From assembly GCF_030247195.1 (NCBI RefSeq), contig NC_080672.1, positions 311,452,127 through 311,516,126 of the forward strand: 64,000 nucleotides of DNA, given 5' to 3'. This document shows, in pieces, positions 47,521 to 59,889 of this stretch. A program made the translations under genes and the position numbers. The notes beneath the pieces were generated by a model. The model worked only from the letters and a program-made list of their open reading frames with translations, had not been told where the DNA came from and did not search any database. The stretch comes from Topomyia yanbarensis. Lineage: Eukaryota > Arthropoda > Insecta > Diptera > Culicidae. Each line of letters opens with the position of its first letter. The first letter of the stretch is position 1.

Positions 47521-49340
47521 CGAGCGCATACACGCGAAGTCACATTCACGCTACCACATGCGACATCCGTGGGGATACTTGAGCCATTTAACATGCTTAA
47601 CAAAAATGCATATAATTTTGATAACACGTTACTGTTGTTTACAAAAGGTATTGCATATAGTAAAGCAATGTTTGTTCTTTTATATCCATGCATATAGAAT
47701 ATTTTATCGGAAAAGGTCTAATACATATAACAATTAACAAAAAAGTGGTTCATCTATACCCACTCCTCCAATTACGCTTTGATTCAAATAAGGCACATGT
47801 CGTGTTAAAAGTGCCAGGATTTTTTTACAATCGATTTGCTTATTTACATGTAGCGTAATGCGCCTATTACTGGGTTTCGAACTATTTCGTTAAGGGCTTA
47901 TATATGATGAGGTCGGTCAAAAAGTCGAACTTTTTATTCTTTAATCTTTCTTTGATTCTTAAGAAAGTATTTCAAATGTTTGTAGAGGTAAAGCAGTAGA
48001 AGCAAAGTTATAGCGCTGTTCATCTTGTTCCTTTACGGGGCAGAGGGCGTAGCGCGAAACTGTAAACGTGAATAATCTCGAAATCGTGTTTTTCCAAAAC
48101 CGTTGTTGCAATAACTAGGATTGCCAAAATTCGGCCAAATGCAATTTTTGTTTTAAATTCTTCGTAACGTATTTGCCGTGCCCTTAAGAGAGGCGCAGAG
48201 GGTTAAAAATCGACTTCTTTTTTATTAGCTTAATTGTTAGTTATCCGCAGGAAAATCTAACAAAATAATGAGAAAAACAAAATACGCGAGATATGATAGG
48301 TTTGACGAAATATGCATTTTTTCTTGAATTGATGTGAATACTTTTCTTTTGGAAGGGCAAGATCAACAATTGGAGATGAGACTATGGATGTTGAAACAAC
48401 GAGAACTGGATCATAGTCTCTTCGAATACACCGATTTCAATAGTCAAGATATTTGCTCAAAACCTTAATGTGCCAGATTCCTTCAAGCTTAGTTTTGGGT
48501 TTTTTAAACAATTTTAAGAAACGGTACAGGCTACGTAAAGTGATGCTGTGTGGGGAAAAAATTATCCGCTGATGCCATTTGACTCAAAGCGTTGAACAAA
48601 GATGGCTTCAATGGGTAGTGTGAAAATAGAAACATGGCAAAAATAGAATCATTACCTTACTATGATTTATTCTTTTTGACTAACTTTAACTTTTTATTAC
48701 TTTTTGTTTAGAGAAATACGTGGGTTTATTGCTTGAATGCAATTTTTTGTTTGGTTTTGAATATATCACGCATCAAATATTTCACGCTAAAATTCATACC
48801 GACCGTGATATAACATTACTGTACGAAAATCTTGTAACTATTTTCATTCTCACAGTGGAAAAAATAAAATATTCCTTTCAGTACAACAGGTTATTTACGT
48901 TCTAAAACTGACGCAGTTGCCACGGCCGATATTTTGAAACGGTGCCCCTTTATTCAAAGCTTAAATGTATTCTACATCAATAGTGTTATTCATTCGTCTG
49001 CATTCTCGAAAAATGATATAAAATCAACACCTGTTCCTGTTGCAGAAGATCAATGTTATATCGGGGATATGACTTTCCTAAGAAGAATATATACCAAGCA
49101 CTTTACATATAAAAATGCATAATCGCAAGTTGTTGAAAGTTGATTAACAATCTTCCAGGGATTTTTGATGAAAACCGTTAACTGCGATTTTTCAGATTGC
49201 CTTATTTTGTGTGATTTTAAATATTTTAACTGCTCAAAACATGGATGTCATGATTGGATAATCCTACCGATGGCAGTTCTCATCCTCCCACCAAAATCTA
49301 TCAACATGTAGAGTAGATTGCCCAGAAAAAAATTAATTTT
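47521..49340. other. Unannotated sequence
   Basis: Two plus-strand open frames (48720-48905, 48934-49122) follow one another but share no domain I recognise and have no fitting splice signals. Nothing else is supported. Confidence 0.35.
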
Positions 49341-50432
49341 TGAAAACTCAATCGGCCCACCCCTGAGTCGAATCCTAATCCCACCAGGAGTACTTGCACC
49401 AAATTTGAAGCAAATCGAACAAGTCTAGCTACCGGACCAACGTGCCTGTAGTTTGTATGGGCGTTTTCGACAATTTACATGGAGAAAACCCACTAGTTCG
49501 CATTTTTGCCTCTAGGTGGCATCTAGGTGGTGTATGCATCGTATTATCACTGTAAGTGAAAATAAGAAAGATAATTTAATTGTCTACAACTTTGTCCAAG
49601 ACTGTCATTCAATCCGGCTTTGTTAAAAGAAGTTATAAAACTTTTAACGAAGTGATGACTGAGTTACTTTTGCATGGGGCCTAGCAGTGGATGGTTGTGT
49701 ACCAGTACTCGATTTCCACGAACTATACATTTTTGTGAAATAATCGTTAGGTTTAGCTAAATAGTATGTTCAGAAGAATTTTTGTACATAATAAGAATAA
49801 TGTTTTGGTTAGAAAATTTTAGTTCCACCTTTGACCGCATAGAGGGCACCAACACTAACTTTTCATAGAAGAGAGATAGAATATCGAGATGTTCGGAAGA
49901 ATCACTGCAAAATGCCTGTTCTACAACTTTGTGGAAGATACCTAATTTCTATATCTTTCCTTTGCAAAGCTAGTGTTGGCGCCCTCTATGCGGTCAAAGT
50001 TGGAACCAAAATTTTCTAACCAAAACATAACTCGTGTTATTTACTATAATTCCTCTGAACATAATATTGAGCTAAACCTAACGATTATTCCACAAAATGT
50101 TTGGTTCGTGCTAATCAAGTACTGATACACAACCATATGCTGTTAAGCCCCATGCAAAACTGACTCCGACATCACTTCGTTAAAAGTTTAATAATTTCTT
50201 TAAAAAAAGCCAGATTTACTAACAATCTTCGACAAAGTTGTAGACAATTAAATTATCTTTCTTATTTTCACTTACAGTGATAATACGATGCATACAGTGC
50301 CATCTAGCGTCGAAAATGCGAGCTAGTGGGTGTTCTCCATGTAAATTGTCGAAAAATCCCATGCAAACTTCAGGAACGTTGATCCGGTAGCTAGACTTGT
50401 CCGATTTGCTTCAAATTTGATGTAAGTACTCC
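49341..50432. mobile_element. Foldback (long inverted repeat) element, copy 2
   Basis: A ~1.1-kb imperfect palindrome. The left arm (about 49385-49882) and right arm (about 49957-50432) pair almost along their whole length: AGGAGTACTT, TTTGAAGCAAATCG, ACAAGTCTAGCTACCGGA, TCGACAATTTACATGGAGAA, CGTATTATCACTGTAAGTGA, GACCGCATAGAGGGC. The spacer is about 75 bp (near 49883-49956). The left terminus TGAAAACTCAATCGGCCCAC matches the right terminus of copy 1 (17822). If transcribed it would form a long double-stranded RNA. No ORF is present. Confidence 0.85.
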
Positions 50433-51399
50433 TGAGTGGCATTACGCACAATGCGAGGAAATTTACAATTTTTTTCATCTTCGCATTCGGATAGAGCCTC
50501 GGATGAGTTGCTACAATCAATTGGATTTTCGGATGGAGAAGTTTCCCATTTTCGTTTATTTGTAATATTTGACAAACGGCCATTCTGGGAGGACCCAAGC
50601 ATGTTTGAAGAACTAAATATTTCTTTAGGCTGAATTATTCTTGAAAAATGTTTTAATTTTGAAAAGAACTGATTGAGTAGAAAAAGTAGGTAGTCTTAAC
50701 AAAGACTATTACTGTTGGAAAACTCTAGGTAAACCAGGAACTATCAAATTTTTGTGACAAGCCGGACAGAACTGACGCTTGTATCACGAAAGCACTGCCA
50801 CTTGATCATGATGCAACTGTCAAACTAATGTTGATTTCGGTTTTGGAATTGAGTCGCTCTAGATTCGCTTAAAATTCATATAAAAATAACAGTTTCGAGC
50901 GAAATCAGCATAAGAAAATCGTTTTGTTTTATTCACAGTTATACGGTATGAGTTATAGCATACATTCTTACAATTAAAAACAAAGTATTGGTAGCACACG
51001 TGATACGGGAAGCTTATTGTATTCTGGTGCAAACAAAACAGTAACATGTTAAACATATTAGCAAAAATTATAGAAAAGCGATTTGGAATCGGAGGGATAG
51101 CTCATAAGTGATTTAAAAATATTATTTATAATACTCAATTTTTTTTAACGATTTTGTATCTAGTTCTCTCAGCAATCCACGTGGTGTGTCGTAAGGTAGT
51201 GTTTTAGGTTCTATTTTGTTCATTTTGTATACAAATGACACCAAGTTTTAAGATTTGGTAAACTCAAATTGGTTTGCTGACAACGCTGTTATGTTCATTG
51301 CAGCAGGATATAGATCAAGCTGTGACACATTTAAACGAAAACTCTTGCTCGTTAATTATAATTAGAACGATTAATGTTAAATGTTCTTGAAACTAAATA
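50433..51399. other. Unannotated sequence
   Basis: An open frame at 50436-50633 (plus) contains SDRASDELLQSIGFSDGE, which looks less random than most, but no family or gene structure is recognised. The rest is AT-rich. Confidence 0.3.
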
Positions 51400-53596
51400 G
51401 GGGAATTATGGTTAAAACCGACACCTTAAGCTTAACACTTTTTATAAGTTGGCACAAAACCAATAAAATTATAATTTTAATACACAATTCTTCTTCAGAA
51501 AATTCTTAACAAGGCTTAATTTTTTCAGAGCTTCTAAAAATTAATTTCATTAAAAATTATTGGTTGTAAAACTAGGAAAACAAAGTAACTTTTGTAGACA
51601 CTGCGGGTAAAACCGACACCCTATAGGGGTAAGATCGACACCCCCTTTAATTTATTTTCGCTCCACTTTATTAAAATCTTTATCTTTATTAAAAATGAGA
51701 TATATGAGATATATGCGTGATTAATAAAGTGTGAGTATGTATGATGCAAATATATGCTTTTTATTGCTTCATCATGTAGTGAGGGGAAGAAAGTTCGAAA
51801 GCGTAGTACTATAACTAAGAGCATTTTATGCTATAGGATTATTTATTGATATTTTTTTCGAAGTAATCATTACATATTTTTAGACGCAACACTTTTTTTC
51901 AAATTTAATATTTTTAAACCATGTATGGAGAACAATATTGGATGGTTTTACCTAAAATTGTCCGCTTACAGCTATTTTTCCAAAAATGATTTCAAGTTGA
52001 AGTCCGTTTTCGTATTCCGGGGTGACTTTGATAGCCTACATTAAGTTATTGATGTCAATGTTTTTCACTCAAATGTTTGTTTAAACTAATTTTGGAAAGA
52101 TACTCATTGTTAACTAGATGTTAATTGGTATTATAAAAAGTATTTCAATGTACTGTCAAATTCGAGTGACCAAAATTCGTATAATTTGTGTCCAACTAGA
52201 ATAAAAGATTCTGAAAACCTTTAAAATTGCTAAAATTGTTTCATTTCAGTGCTTTATCAATGTACAAAAAGTTTCATCCATTTTAACACGTTGGAATAAT
52301 TAACAATAAAAAAATGTTGCGAATTTTAGTTTATGCATAAAATGCATTTAAAATAAACAAACTCTTAAATCTAGATTTGGCACAACCCAATCTAAAGAAA
52401 AATAAAAACTTGCTTGTAATTTATTACCCTTGCTCAAATCTGAGATTTATTTGTTTTATAAAAAATATACACTTTACGAAGCTTCGTAAAAATAAATTAA
52501 AGTCAAATTTTGGTTTTTTGTAGTTTTTGTACCCAAAAACCGAACAATATACTCAAAAAGTATAACAAATCAGTATTTTATAAGTTTAGAGTAAAAATCA
52601 TTACAAATTAAAATGATTCGGTAGACTCTTCTGGTTTAATAAGCGATCTACGAAAACAGTTTCGAGTGATCAAAGTCACCTCAATGATCAAAGTCACCCC
52701 GGTTTACGGTATTTCCAAATAATCCTTGCGCACATCATTGCAACCTCCAGTGTCATTTTATTTCGTAAGAGAAGATTTGCAAGCGTTCTACGTTCTGCTA
52801 ATTGGATTCATTAACTTATAAGTGACACACACACTTCTTAGTAAAACTATCTTTTTCAGATTTGATTTTTCGGACTCTGATCTTCAACGATCTATTGGGG
52901 TATACATAATATCATTGTCTCATTGTGATAAAGTTCGTCTATGGCAAACCAAGAGAACACTAGAAATTCAGTTTGATGAGCTTTTTTCCGAAATAGCACA
53001 AGCTTCGATAGAATCAGATGAGCAAAAATTCCAATTTTTGATTTTTAAAGAGACTTACGAGAAATAAACACAATAAAAGTATTTCTGTGTATTTCTGCTA
53101 ATACTATAGTGTTCTAATAGGCTAATTGAAGTGTCAAAAAAATCCCCAGTATTTTGAAATGAATCCCAAGTATACACAACCATTTTAACAGCGTGTCGGT
53201 TTTACCCTAACCATAGGGTGTCGATTTTACCCCAACAGCGCACATTTTTTTATAAAAGCAATTAAAAATATTGAATTTCTCGAACTCGTCTTCATAGGAA
53301 AGGCCGATAATAATAGGTACTGAAAAATGGGGTGATTTGAAAAGCTTTTATTCGGTTAAAATCTTAAAATCTACCAACGAAATTTTACATCCAGACGAGT
53401 ATGAACGCTGCTGTCGTATGTTTTGTTTATTTTTATGACATTCGGCGCACTAACGTAAATCCAATTTTTCTTCAAATGCTCTACATAAACGTACTAATAA
53501 TAATATATCATTATGAAATGAATAAAAATTTGATTTCTAGGAGAAGTTGTGGGGTGTCGGTTTTACCAACAGTGTCGGTTTTTCCCGCAATTCCTC
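51400..53596. mobile_element. 2.2-kb TA-flanked element with ACCGACACC-rich ends
   Basis: The left end GGGGAATTATGGTTAAAACC (continuing GACACC) and the right end (complement GAGGAATTGCGGGAAAAACC then GACACTG) form imperfect TIRs, with TA on both sides (51398-51399, 53597-53598). Subterminal copies of GTAAAACCGACACCC occur at 51607 and, inverted, at 53195, 53215 and 53550. A second element (52015-52704) is nested inside. The open frame 52822-53067 lies in the body and contains SIGVYIISLSHCDKVRLWQT, which loosely recalls the GVVVSxRxKxDKIxxW stretch of eIF4E-type proteins; this could be a captured or decayed host fragment. Confidence 0.8.
52015..52704. mobile_element. Nested TA-flanked element with CCGGGGTGACTTTGAT ends
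   Basis: TTCCGGGGTGACTTTGAT (left) pairs with AACCGGGGTGACTTTGAT (right, complemented), with TA on both sides (52013-52014, 52705-52706). A second copy of GATCAAAGTCACC stands just inside the right end (52661-52673). The 690-bp element has no transposase and sits within 51400-53596, so it is the younger insertion. Confidence 0.85.
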
Positions 53597-53870
53597 TATA
53601 TGATTATTTCTCATGCTAATACGAGACCTTACGCATTAGTGAATTGAAATAGCTACATGAACTCTTTTTGGCTCCAAAAGCAGGGTTGTTATGGTCGCGT
53701 AGATTTCGCGGATTTGGTGTGGTTTGTGTTTTTAATTCGACGAATCGCGTGAATTTGGCTCAATTTTCAACAGCGTTTAATTTTATCAGAATTGGTTCTA
53801 ACATGTTTATCATTTTATTCAAGATAAATGTGTACTATTGACTTTCACTCCAATCGCTGGGGACATTATA

Positions 53871-54060
53871 GGGTGTCCCACATCAAACTGCATCACGGAA
53901 AAAAACCTGTAGAAAATTACCTAGTGGACCGATCCTGTTCAAACTTTCAGGCAATAAAATATAACTCATTAGCAAACTTTTGGCATGTTTATTTCTTTCA
54001 ATTTCAATACCATAATCGAGCGCTCGCATTCCTTGGGATGCTTCCGTAGTACCTGCTTCA
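53871..54060 (+). mobile_element. Possible mariner-like end (single terminus)
   Basis: TA followed by GGGTGTCCCACATCAAACTG and CATCACGGAAAAAAACCTG resembles a Tc1/mariner-type 5' terminus and leader known from mosquitoes. No matching right end or transposase was found, so it would be a truncated copy. Confidence 0.3.
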
Positions 54061-55614
54061 TAATTGCTCAGTAGGAAGCACCTATCTTTATGAAAATAGA
54101 CTTTTCGTGTTTCTTGATCTCGTCGTTTTAAAGGAAAAATAGTTTTGAAACCCTATATGCACTAGAAAAAGTTGGGCATGAAAGGGTTAAGGTTTTGCCT
54201 CATAGCCTTTATCCATTCTATATTGAGTGAATCACTGACATATAGTCACCTTTTTGATTCGCTATTCCTGATTGTGCACCAATGTTTTAGATTTATTCTG
54301 GCTGTTGTACAATAGCCGTAAAGGATGAAGTATAATTCTACACTAAGTAAAAGCATATATTAATATACCGGCTCTTACACCCCAAGGTATAATTTTCAAA
54401 GCTTTGGTTTACAAAACTGTTTTTAAAAAACAAATTTTTACGTAGGAAATTTAATGAATTGGCCTAAGGCGAAGTTGTCGAGTTGCACAAAAAGTTTTTT
54501 GTGTGGCTAGCGAACTGTAGATGTATCAAAATAAGTCAGTTTCCTTCGAATCTGGATCCGCCTACCGTTAAATCTACATTGACAAATACCTCCAAAAGTG
54601 ACTTCTTAAGGTCTCATGAAGTCCAGAACTTCACTGTCAGAAAATGTAGGGCCATCAGAAGCCTAAACTTCCTAAAATTCCGCTCCTGGTCCTTTCTTCA
54701 AAATTATCCAATGCAGTACTCTGTGTCACTCTTTCGCGTTTGAACCGCTCATATGGCAGTCAGTCTTTGCCAGTATTGCTCTTCTTCCATCCATTTTTCT
54801 TCTGGGCCGCCGATGGATCAAACCCCATGTCGTTGTGTTTATTATATTTGTTACGCACAATAAACATGCCGTTTGCAATTGCCGTTTAATCCAATTATGG
54901 AATTGTGTCTGAGTGAAGACGCCTACTTGTCATTAACATTTCGCAGTGAATTTCTTCATATTCATTTTGGATATCTGCACTTTTTGTTTGCTTGCTTTGT
55001 ACTGCAATCTTTGGAAATGATCATTGAAGTGTTAATAATATGCAATACTCCCGATGGTCGGCTGTTCGGAGTTCAAATTGCTCATTCTGAAATTGATTGC
55101 GACCGACTTTTGTACATATTACTAAGATCATATTGTCTATAGATGAATAGTTATCTCTATTATATTCCACGCGGCTTTGTCCTTTTATGTAACGTCTCGC
55201 GGAAGAATAATTATTAAAACGCCTATTCGAACGACATTCATGTTTCTACTGGAACTCGCACATCTGAAAACTTTGATCTAAAATGAAAATACAAAGCGCG
55301 TGAGTACTTCGTGAAATCACAATACTTACCAAGATATATCTTGACACATTTCCCTACTTACTAACCTGTCAATCCTATCCTGCGACACTTGTGGATGATG
55401 CAGAAAATATCCCGGTCATAATAGTCACAAGTGTTGAACTAACATTCCTTCCATGCATGGGCGTGGCCATCTACGTTATTAATCATAGTCTCTTCAGGTT
55501 GCACGTTGAGCATGATGTACTACTCCCAAGTACCATACAATTGGTTCAATATGCAATTTCAACAGGCTTTGATCAATCGCGGGAAACTCACGGGCGGTCA
55601 ACTAAGCTAAGCTA
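54061..55614. other. Unannotated sequence
   Basis: Open frames at 54483-54743, 54873-55142 and 55391-55615 (all plus) show no recognisable domains or matching splice sites. No repeats with clear ends are seen. Confidence 0.35.
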
Positions 55615-55856
55615 AGTTTAGAGATAGAGCATGTTTTGGGTAAAAATTTAACATACATTTAACATTTAAGATATCACGAACAGAAACATTAGGTGATTTT
55701 TCGGAGCTTCAGGAATCAACTAACTGAGATCTGGCTTCGAAATGTTCAATGCAAGACCAAACAACATGTTCAATGTCTTGGTAACCCTCTTCGCAAGCTC
55801 ATTAATTTTCTTCTGTGAGCCCAATATGGCAGAAATGCGAATTCAACGCATAATGA
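55615..55856 (-). pseudogene. C-terminal fragment of a non-LTR retrotransposon pol
   Basis: Minus strand from 55853: HYALNSHFCHIGLTEEN, then CEEGYQDIEHVVWSCIEHFE with an in-frame stop between the two, then VSVRDILNVKCMLNFY. This matches the C-terminal zinc-finger-like tail (C-x-C-x-x-G-Y-x-D-x-x-H-V-x-W-x-C) that follows RNase H or RT in Jockey/I-type mosquito LINEs. The first Cys pair is incomplete. It ends with TTAGCTTAGCTTAG-type short repeats near 55605-55620, probably the 3' tail of the element. Confidence 0.6.
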
Positions 55857-57267
55857 TCGTGCGATAGTAGTAATAACGGAGTTGGTTTGTTGTATATGGT
55901 CGTCTTTCTGATATCGCAAAACGCTGGGTTCGATTCCTGTGCGATTAAGGATGTTTCTAAATAGGAATGTCTCTGGATTCACTTGGGTTGGCGTTGAATT
56001 AGCCTTCATATTTTTAAAACTACCAGTAATGGGGTTTTATATTGCTGATGTAACTCGGTTTGGCTCTGCACTACCACAAAACTCGTTACTTTCCATTATC
56101 GCACGCGAAAGTAGCAATGTAGTGGTCGGGCGGGAGAAGTCTCATTGACTATTGTCGGAGGTGGAGAAGAATTACCGATTTCATCAAGTATTTTTCCGGG
56201 ATGGAAATTTTATCGGTAGATCCTTATTTACAAACTATTCGAAACTTATTTGATCACGTTCTTTGTCAGGAAAAGCTAGAGAAAAAATTTAACCAATCCG
56301 TTGTTGTTTTGATTATTGGTTTTGCCGTGTATAAAAACATTTCGTACCTTCGTGGGGGTATGAGTTAGTACCGTCATCATAATCACCATATCCGTATTCA
56401 AACTATAGAGATGCCTCGAATTCTAAGATAAACAGTCTAACAGTATTCATCGGTTTAACACAATCTCTCCGTGTATAAACAACGATTCATTACAATTTTC
56501 TTCGAAATTTTGCATAAAAGCTCTACGTGTCGCTTGGATAGAGGTAAATGTTCCCAATTGTTTTCCAATTCTTCTTTGTCGGGAAGTTTAGAAACACGTC
56601 ACTACCTACCTAATCACAATTCGTATCATGCGTTATCTTTTGAAGATATTCGTTTCGGTTTGATGCACACACAGCCTTCCTTCTCTCATCATGCCGATGC
56701 CCTGTTTTTCTTGATAATTATGTACGATGCTCATATTACATCATCATTTTATAGTGAAAAATAAATTGAATACAACAAATGCTGAATGTAGTGGTGGTAG
56801 CACACTTTGTTTGACAATGTGTCCATGAAAAATTTGTCGCTGTTATTGGTTGATAGTTTTGATAAGGCGTTTGATATATCTTGCGTTCAACGACCGTAAA
56901 GGTAAAGAAGCCTAGAGTTTTCATTAGTTGCAGTACATTGAAGAGTAGTTAATAGATTCCAATGAAGTTAGCTGCTTTAGTTATAAAACTAATTTGCATT
57001 ATACTAAATAAGTCATCATTGTTCATTTCGAGTAACGCCGTCATTCCGCCGCCGCCGCCAATCGAAAAATCATGAAACATGGCTGGTTAAGATTTAGTTG
57101 GTGCGAAGATCTAATAATGAGTCATATTTGGGCATCGGAGAACTATTTAAAAGTTACTTAGCACTGATTCATAAAATCAAACCAACATGAAATATCAAGG
57201 CGGCATATCTAATTTTATTCATCTTTAAAAGTAACCTTGTTTCAAAGATATATGTATATTTATATGT
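55857..57267. other. Unannotated sequence
   Basis: No gene or bounded repeat is recognised. Open frames at 55939-56148 and 56471-56764 (plus) have no domain. A (CCG)n-like GCCGCCGCCGCC lies at about 57048-57058. Confidence 0.35.
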
Positions 57268-57800
57268 TTAGAAATTCTTGTGCAAGTTAAATTCAGCATT
57301 TAGTAAAACACAAACAAACTCCATAGAAGCACATCGTGTCTCATTGCCAACCGTTAAGTTTGTTCTGCCAAAGCTTCTTAGACTTTCTAGTAAACTTTGC
57401 GAAAAAAAATCTTCCTTGCCCACCGCTGCTCCTATGAATATACCCTCCATACCCCGCAGTCGGCTTGCCCTTGCCCGCCGCTCGTCAGCCACATTTCCAC
57501 AAACCATCGACCTCGGTGCTGCTGTTGTTTGTTACTATACTTGTACGGTGCTGTTGGTGAACAGTTTTTCCCAGTGATCATACACTATGCCAAGCAGTGT
57601 GTACCCCCCCCCCCGTTCACCAACACCAGTGGCGGAGCAGACACAGTCAGCCCCGAGAATTCCACACATTCAAAAATCAATTCAACTAGCAGCAATCCGT
57701 CCCCTGCCCAATCCACTCCCGGTGCCACCTCATACCGCAAGCAGGGTTCGTCTCTTCCCTGCCCGTGTCACCCCTGACGGTTTGCTGCCGTAGAGAGAAT
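57268..57800 (+). other. GC-rich island with a Ser/Thr/Pro-rich open frame
   Basis: The plus-strand frame 57397-57777 ends with TNTSGGADTVSPENSTHSKI then NSTSSNPSPAQSTPGATSYR, a Ser/Thr/Pro/Asn-rich stretch that looks like a disordered coding segment and stops at 57775. The first half is Cys/His/Leu-rich and not convincing. A C tract of 12 lies at 57606-57617. No acceptor/donor pair could be fixed; an exon of an unknown gene is possible. Confidence 0.25.
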
Positions 57801-58129
57801 GTTATTCGGTGTTATCCATAGTGTTCGAATTTTTATTTCTGTCGCTTTGGATGGTATCAGATTGTGAAAGTTCATTTCCCGTGCCCAGGATAGGCTTTTA
57901 ATCGAAATTAATTAGCTGCATCGCAAATGACATCATTTGTGAGATATGGCAGGCGCGTGATTTGAATACGGATTCATTAAAGTTCCTGCTATGCCAGGTG
58001 TAAAATGCTGCGCTTGCATTATTTTTTGCTGATTATGTGCAGTTTTGGATTTCCCGAAGTCCACGCTTTTCATAGTCAATCTAACTGTGGCTGTTTTGCT
58101 GCCGTTTAGTTATGTTTTTCCTCGTCCAT

Positions 58130-58850
58130 TATTGCTTTGTTTCTCTGTCTGGTTTTTCTCTATCGCTCTCGCTTTTGCGTTCTGTTCGCTTAGTCGATGA
58201 TTCCGTTTTTGCGCTCTGGATGGCTGTTAGCTGAAAATTCCCCTCCCGTTTCGCTTCTCTTCCCAACCCGCGCAGCCGATTGTTGGACCCCTCACTACCA
58301 CCATCGGGTGCTCTGCCGTTTCACTTTGTGCAGTGTGTCATGTAATTCTAATTCGGTGATAGATCCTGACTGGTCAAGATTGTTCTCAACCTATCAAGGT
58401 TGGCGACATAATGACATGCACTAGAACCCCCCCCGCTCTAGCCCGGCTCAAACTATTCGAGGGTATGCTTTAAATCATTGAATCCGATTGATCCCGGGAA
58501 GACTGTTAGTTGCTGTACTATAACCAGCAGTAAGTCGGCCATTTTGGTTCGCTGTAGGATTTTTCCTCTCCATCATCAGAACCACGTTTGCTACAAGTCG
58601 AGTGGCAGCTGCTTCACTGCCGTACTGGGGCTGCCATCTGGTGTCGCTAAGACACAACGCTGGCTCGAGTTGAGCCATGTTGGCAAGGGACTATTTTTTC
58701 GTTCGTTTCACCCGGTTTGTACAAATCGTGGGCGATCCCCGGATGACGTGGAACATCTGCAGAGGTGCGGCGCGGTGATTGTGTCGCTTTAGGGGTAAGG
58801 TCGGTGCGGCGTGAATATCCGAAACGAGGTGCGGTGTATTTTATCGATTT
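58130..58850. other. GC-rich, pyrimidine-rich island without a recognised gene
   Basis: Composition differs from the AT-rich surroundings (CTCTCGCTTTTGCG, CGCGCAGCCGATTG, GGTGCGGCGCGGTG). Open frames on both strands (58478-58792 plus, 58647-58922 minus) show no domain. It may hold promoter or exon sequence of the same unidentified gene as the 40.8-43.9 kb islands; that is a guess from composition only. Confidence 0.25.
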
Positions 58851-59635
58851 ATTTTCCCAGGGAGTTGCAATTCTTGGTTGTTGTTTTCGAATCTCAATAA
58901 TGAAATGATTTTCCATGGACATACAGAGACCTAGTTTTTTTTATTACCATAATGCATCATTTAATGGACTTTTTAGATGTAATCAATACAAACTGATTTG
59001 ATGTTGTAACAATTTGTACACTGAATTCATATCAATTAGACTTTCAACTTCATTGATTTATAATCAATGAAGTTGAAAACCTAGTTAAAATGAATTAAAT
59101 GCACAAATTGTAAGTTACAATTTTCTATCAGGTGGTATCGATTAGCTCTATACAGTTCATTAAATACTGTTTTCTACCGTCTCTGGATCCGCTTGTGCTT
59201 ATACAAGTAAATCTCGGAAGTTACTTGTAAACTTTCCACTCAGTTAAGAAAATAGTAAACTTATAAATTAGAAAACAAGATTGTTACGTAAGTTTCACAA
59301 CCTCTATCATTACACCATAATATTAATCCATTATTAATTAACCTAATTAGTAATGTGGGATACTAGTAGCGACAGTCCCATGCAATCCACACAAAAGTAA
59401 CAGATCAACGGTTTGGATATATCCCTAATCATCTGTTATCAAGATCAACTAACCAACCTAAAACAATGAACCCTATTATATATTCAGTTTCGCCGAGAAT
59501 ATATCATTGTATAACTTCATTAATTTTTGTCTAATTCTTGTGTTAATATCCCACATCAGGACTTCTTGCTATCTATGCTCTTCTGCTTTCTGGTCAAGTA
59601 CATTTCAATTTTAGAATAAATAATTTCTTACTTCC
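58851..59635. other. AT-rich sequence without a recognised gene
   Basis: Contains a short inverted repeat, TCAACTTCATTGATT at about 59044-59058 with its complement directly following near 59064-59078. Nothing else is supported. Confidence 0.4.
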
Positions 59636-59850
59636 CTCTCGCAGGTTGATGGGATTGACGATATTGCAAACATCATCAAGCCACAATAGATTCAATAGAG
59701 TTATCTAAATATAAGGACCTTCGCTCTTTTTAGTTCCTATTTGCACTAAGTTCTACTACTAGAGATTAATTAGTTCTCATATTAATAATCCACCCATCAT
59801 TATGACTACTCTGGATTTGATTTATATAAAAAGCCCGCTTCAATATGTTG

Positions 59851-59889
59851 ATTACAATACACCTCGATGGTATCGAGGTGTATTGTAAT
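59851..59889. repeat. Perfect 18-bp hairpin absent from the sister copy
   Basis: ATTACAATACACCTCGAT (59851-59868), loop GGT, and its exact complement (59872-59889). The sister copy at about 47034-47060 reads straight from ACACCTCGAT to AGTGGTGTATCGAGG without the inverted piece. Confidence 0.9.
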
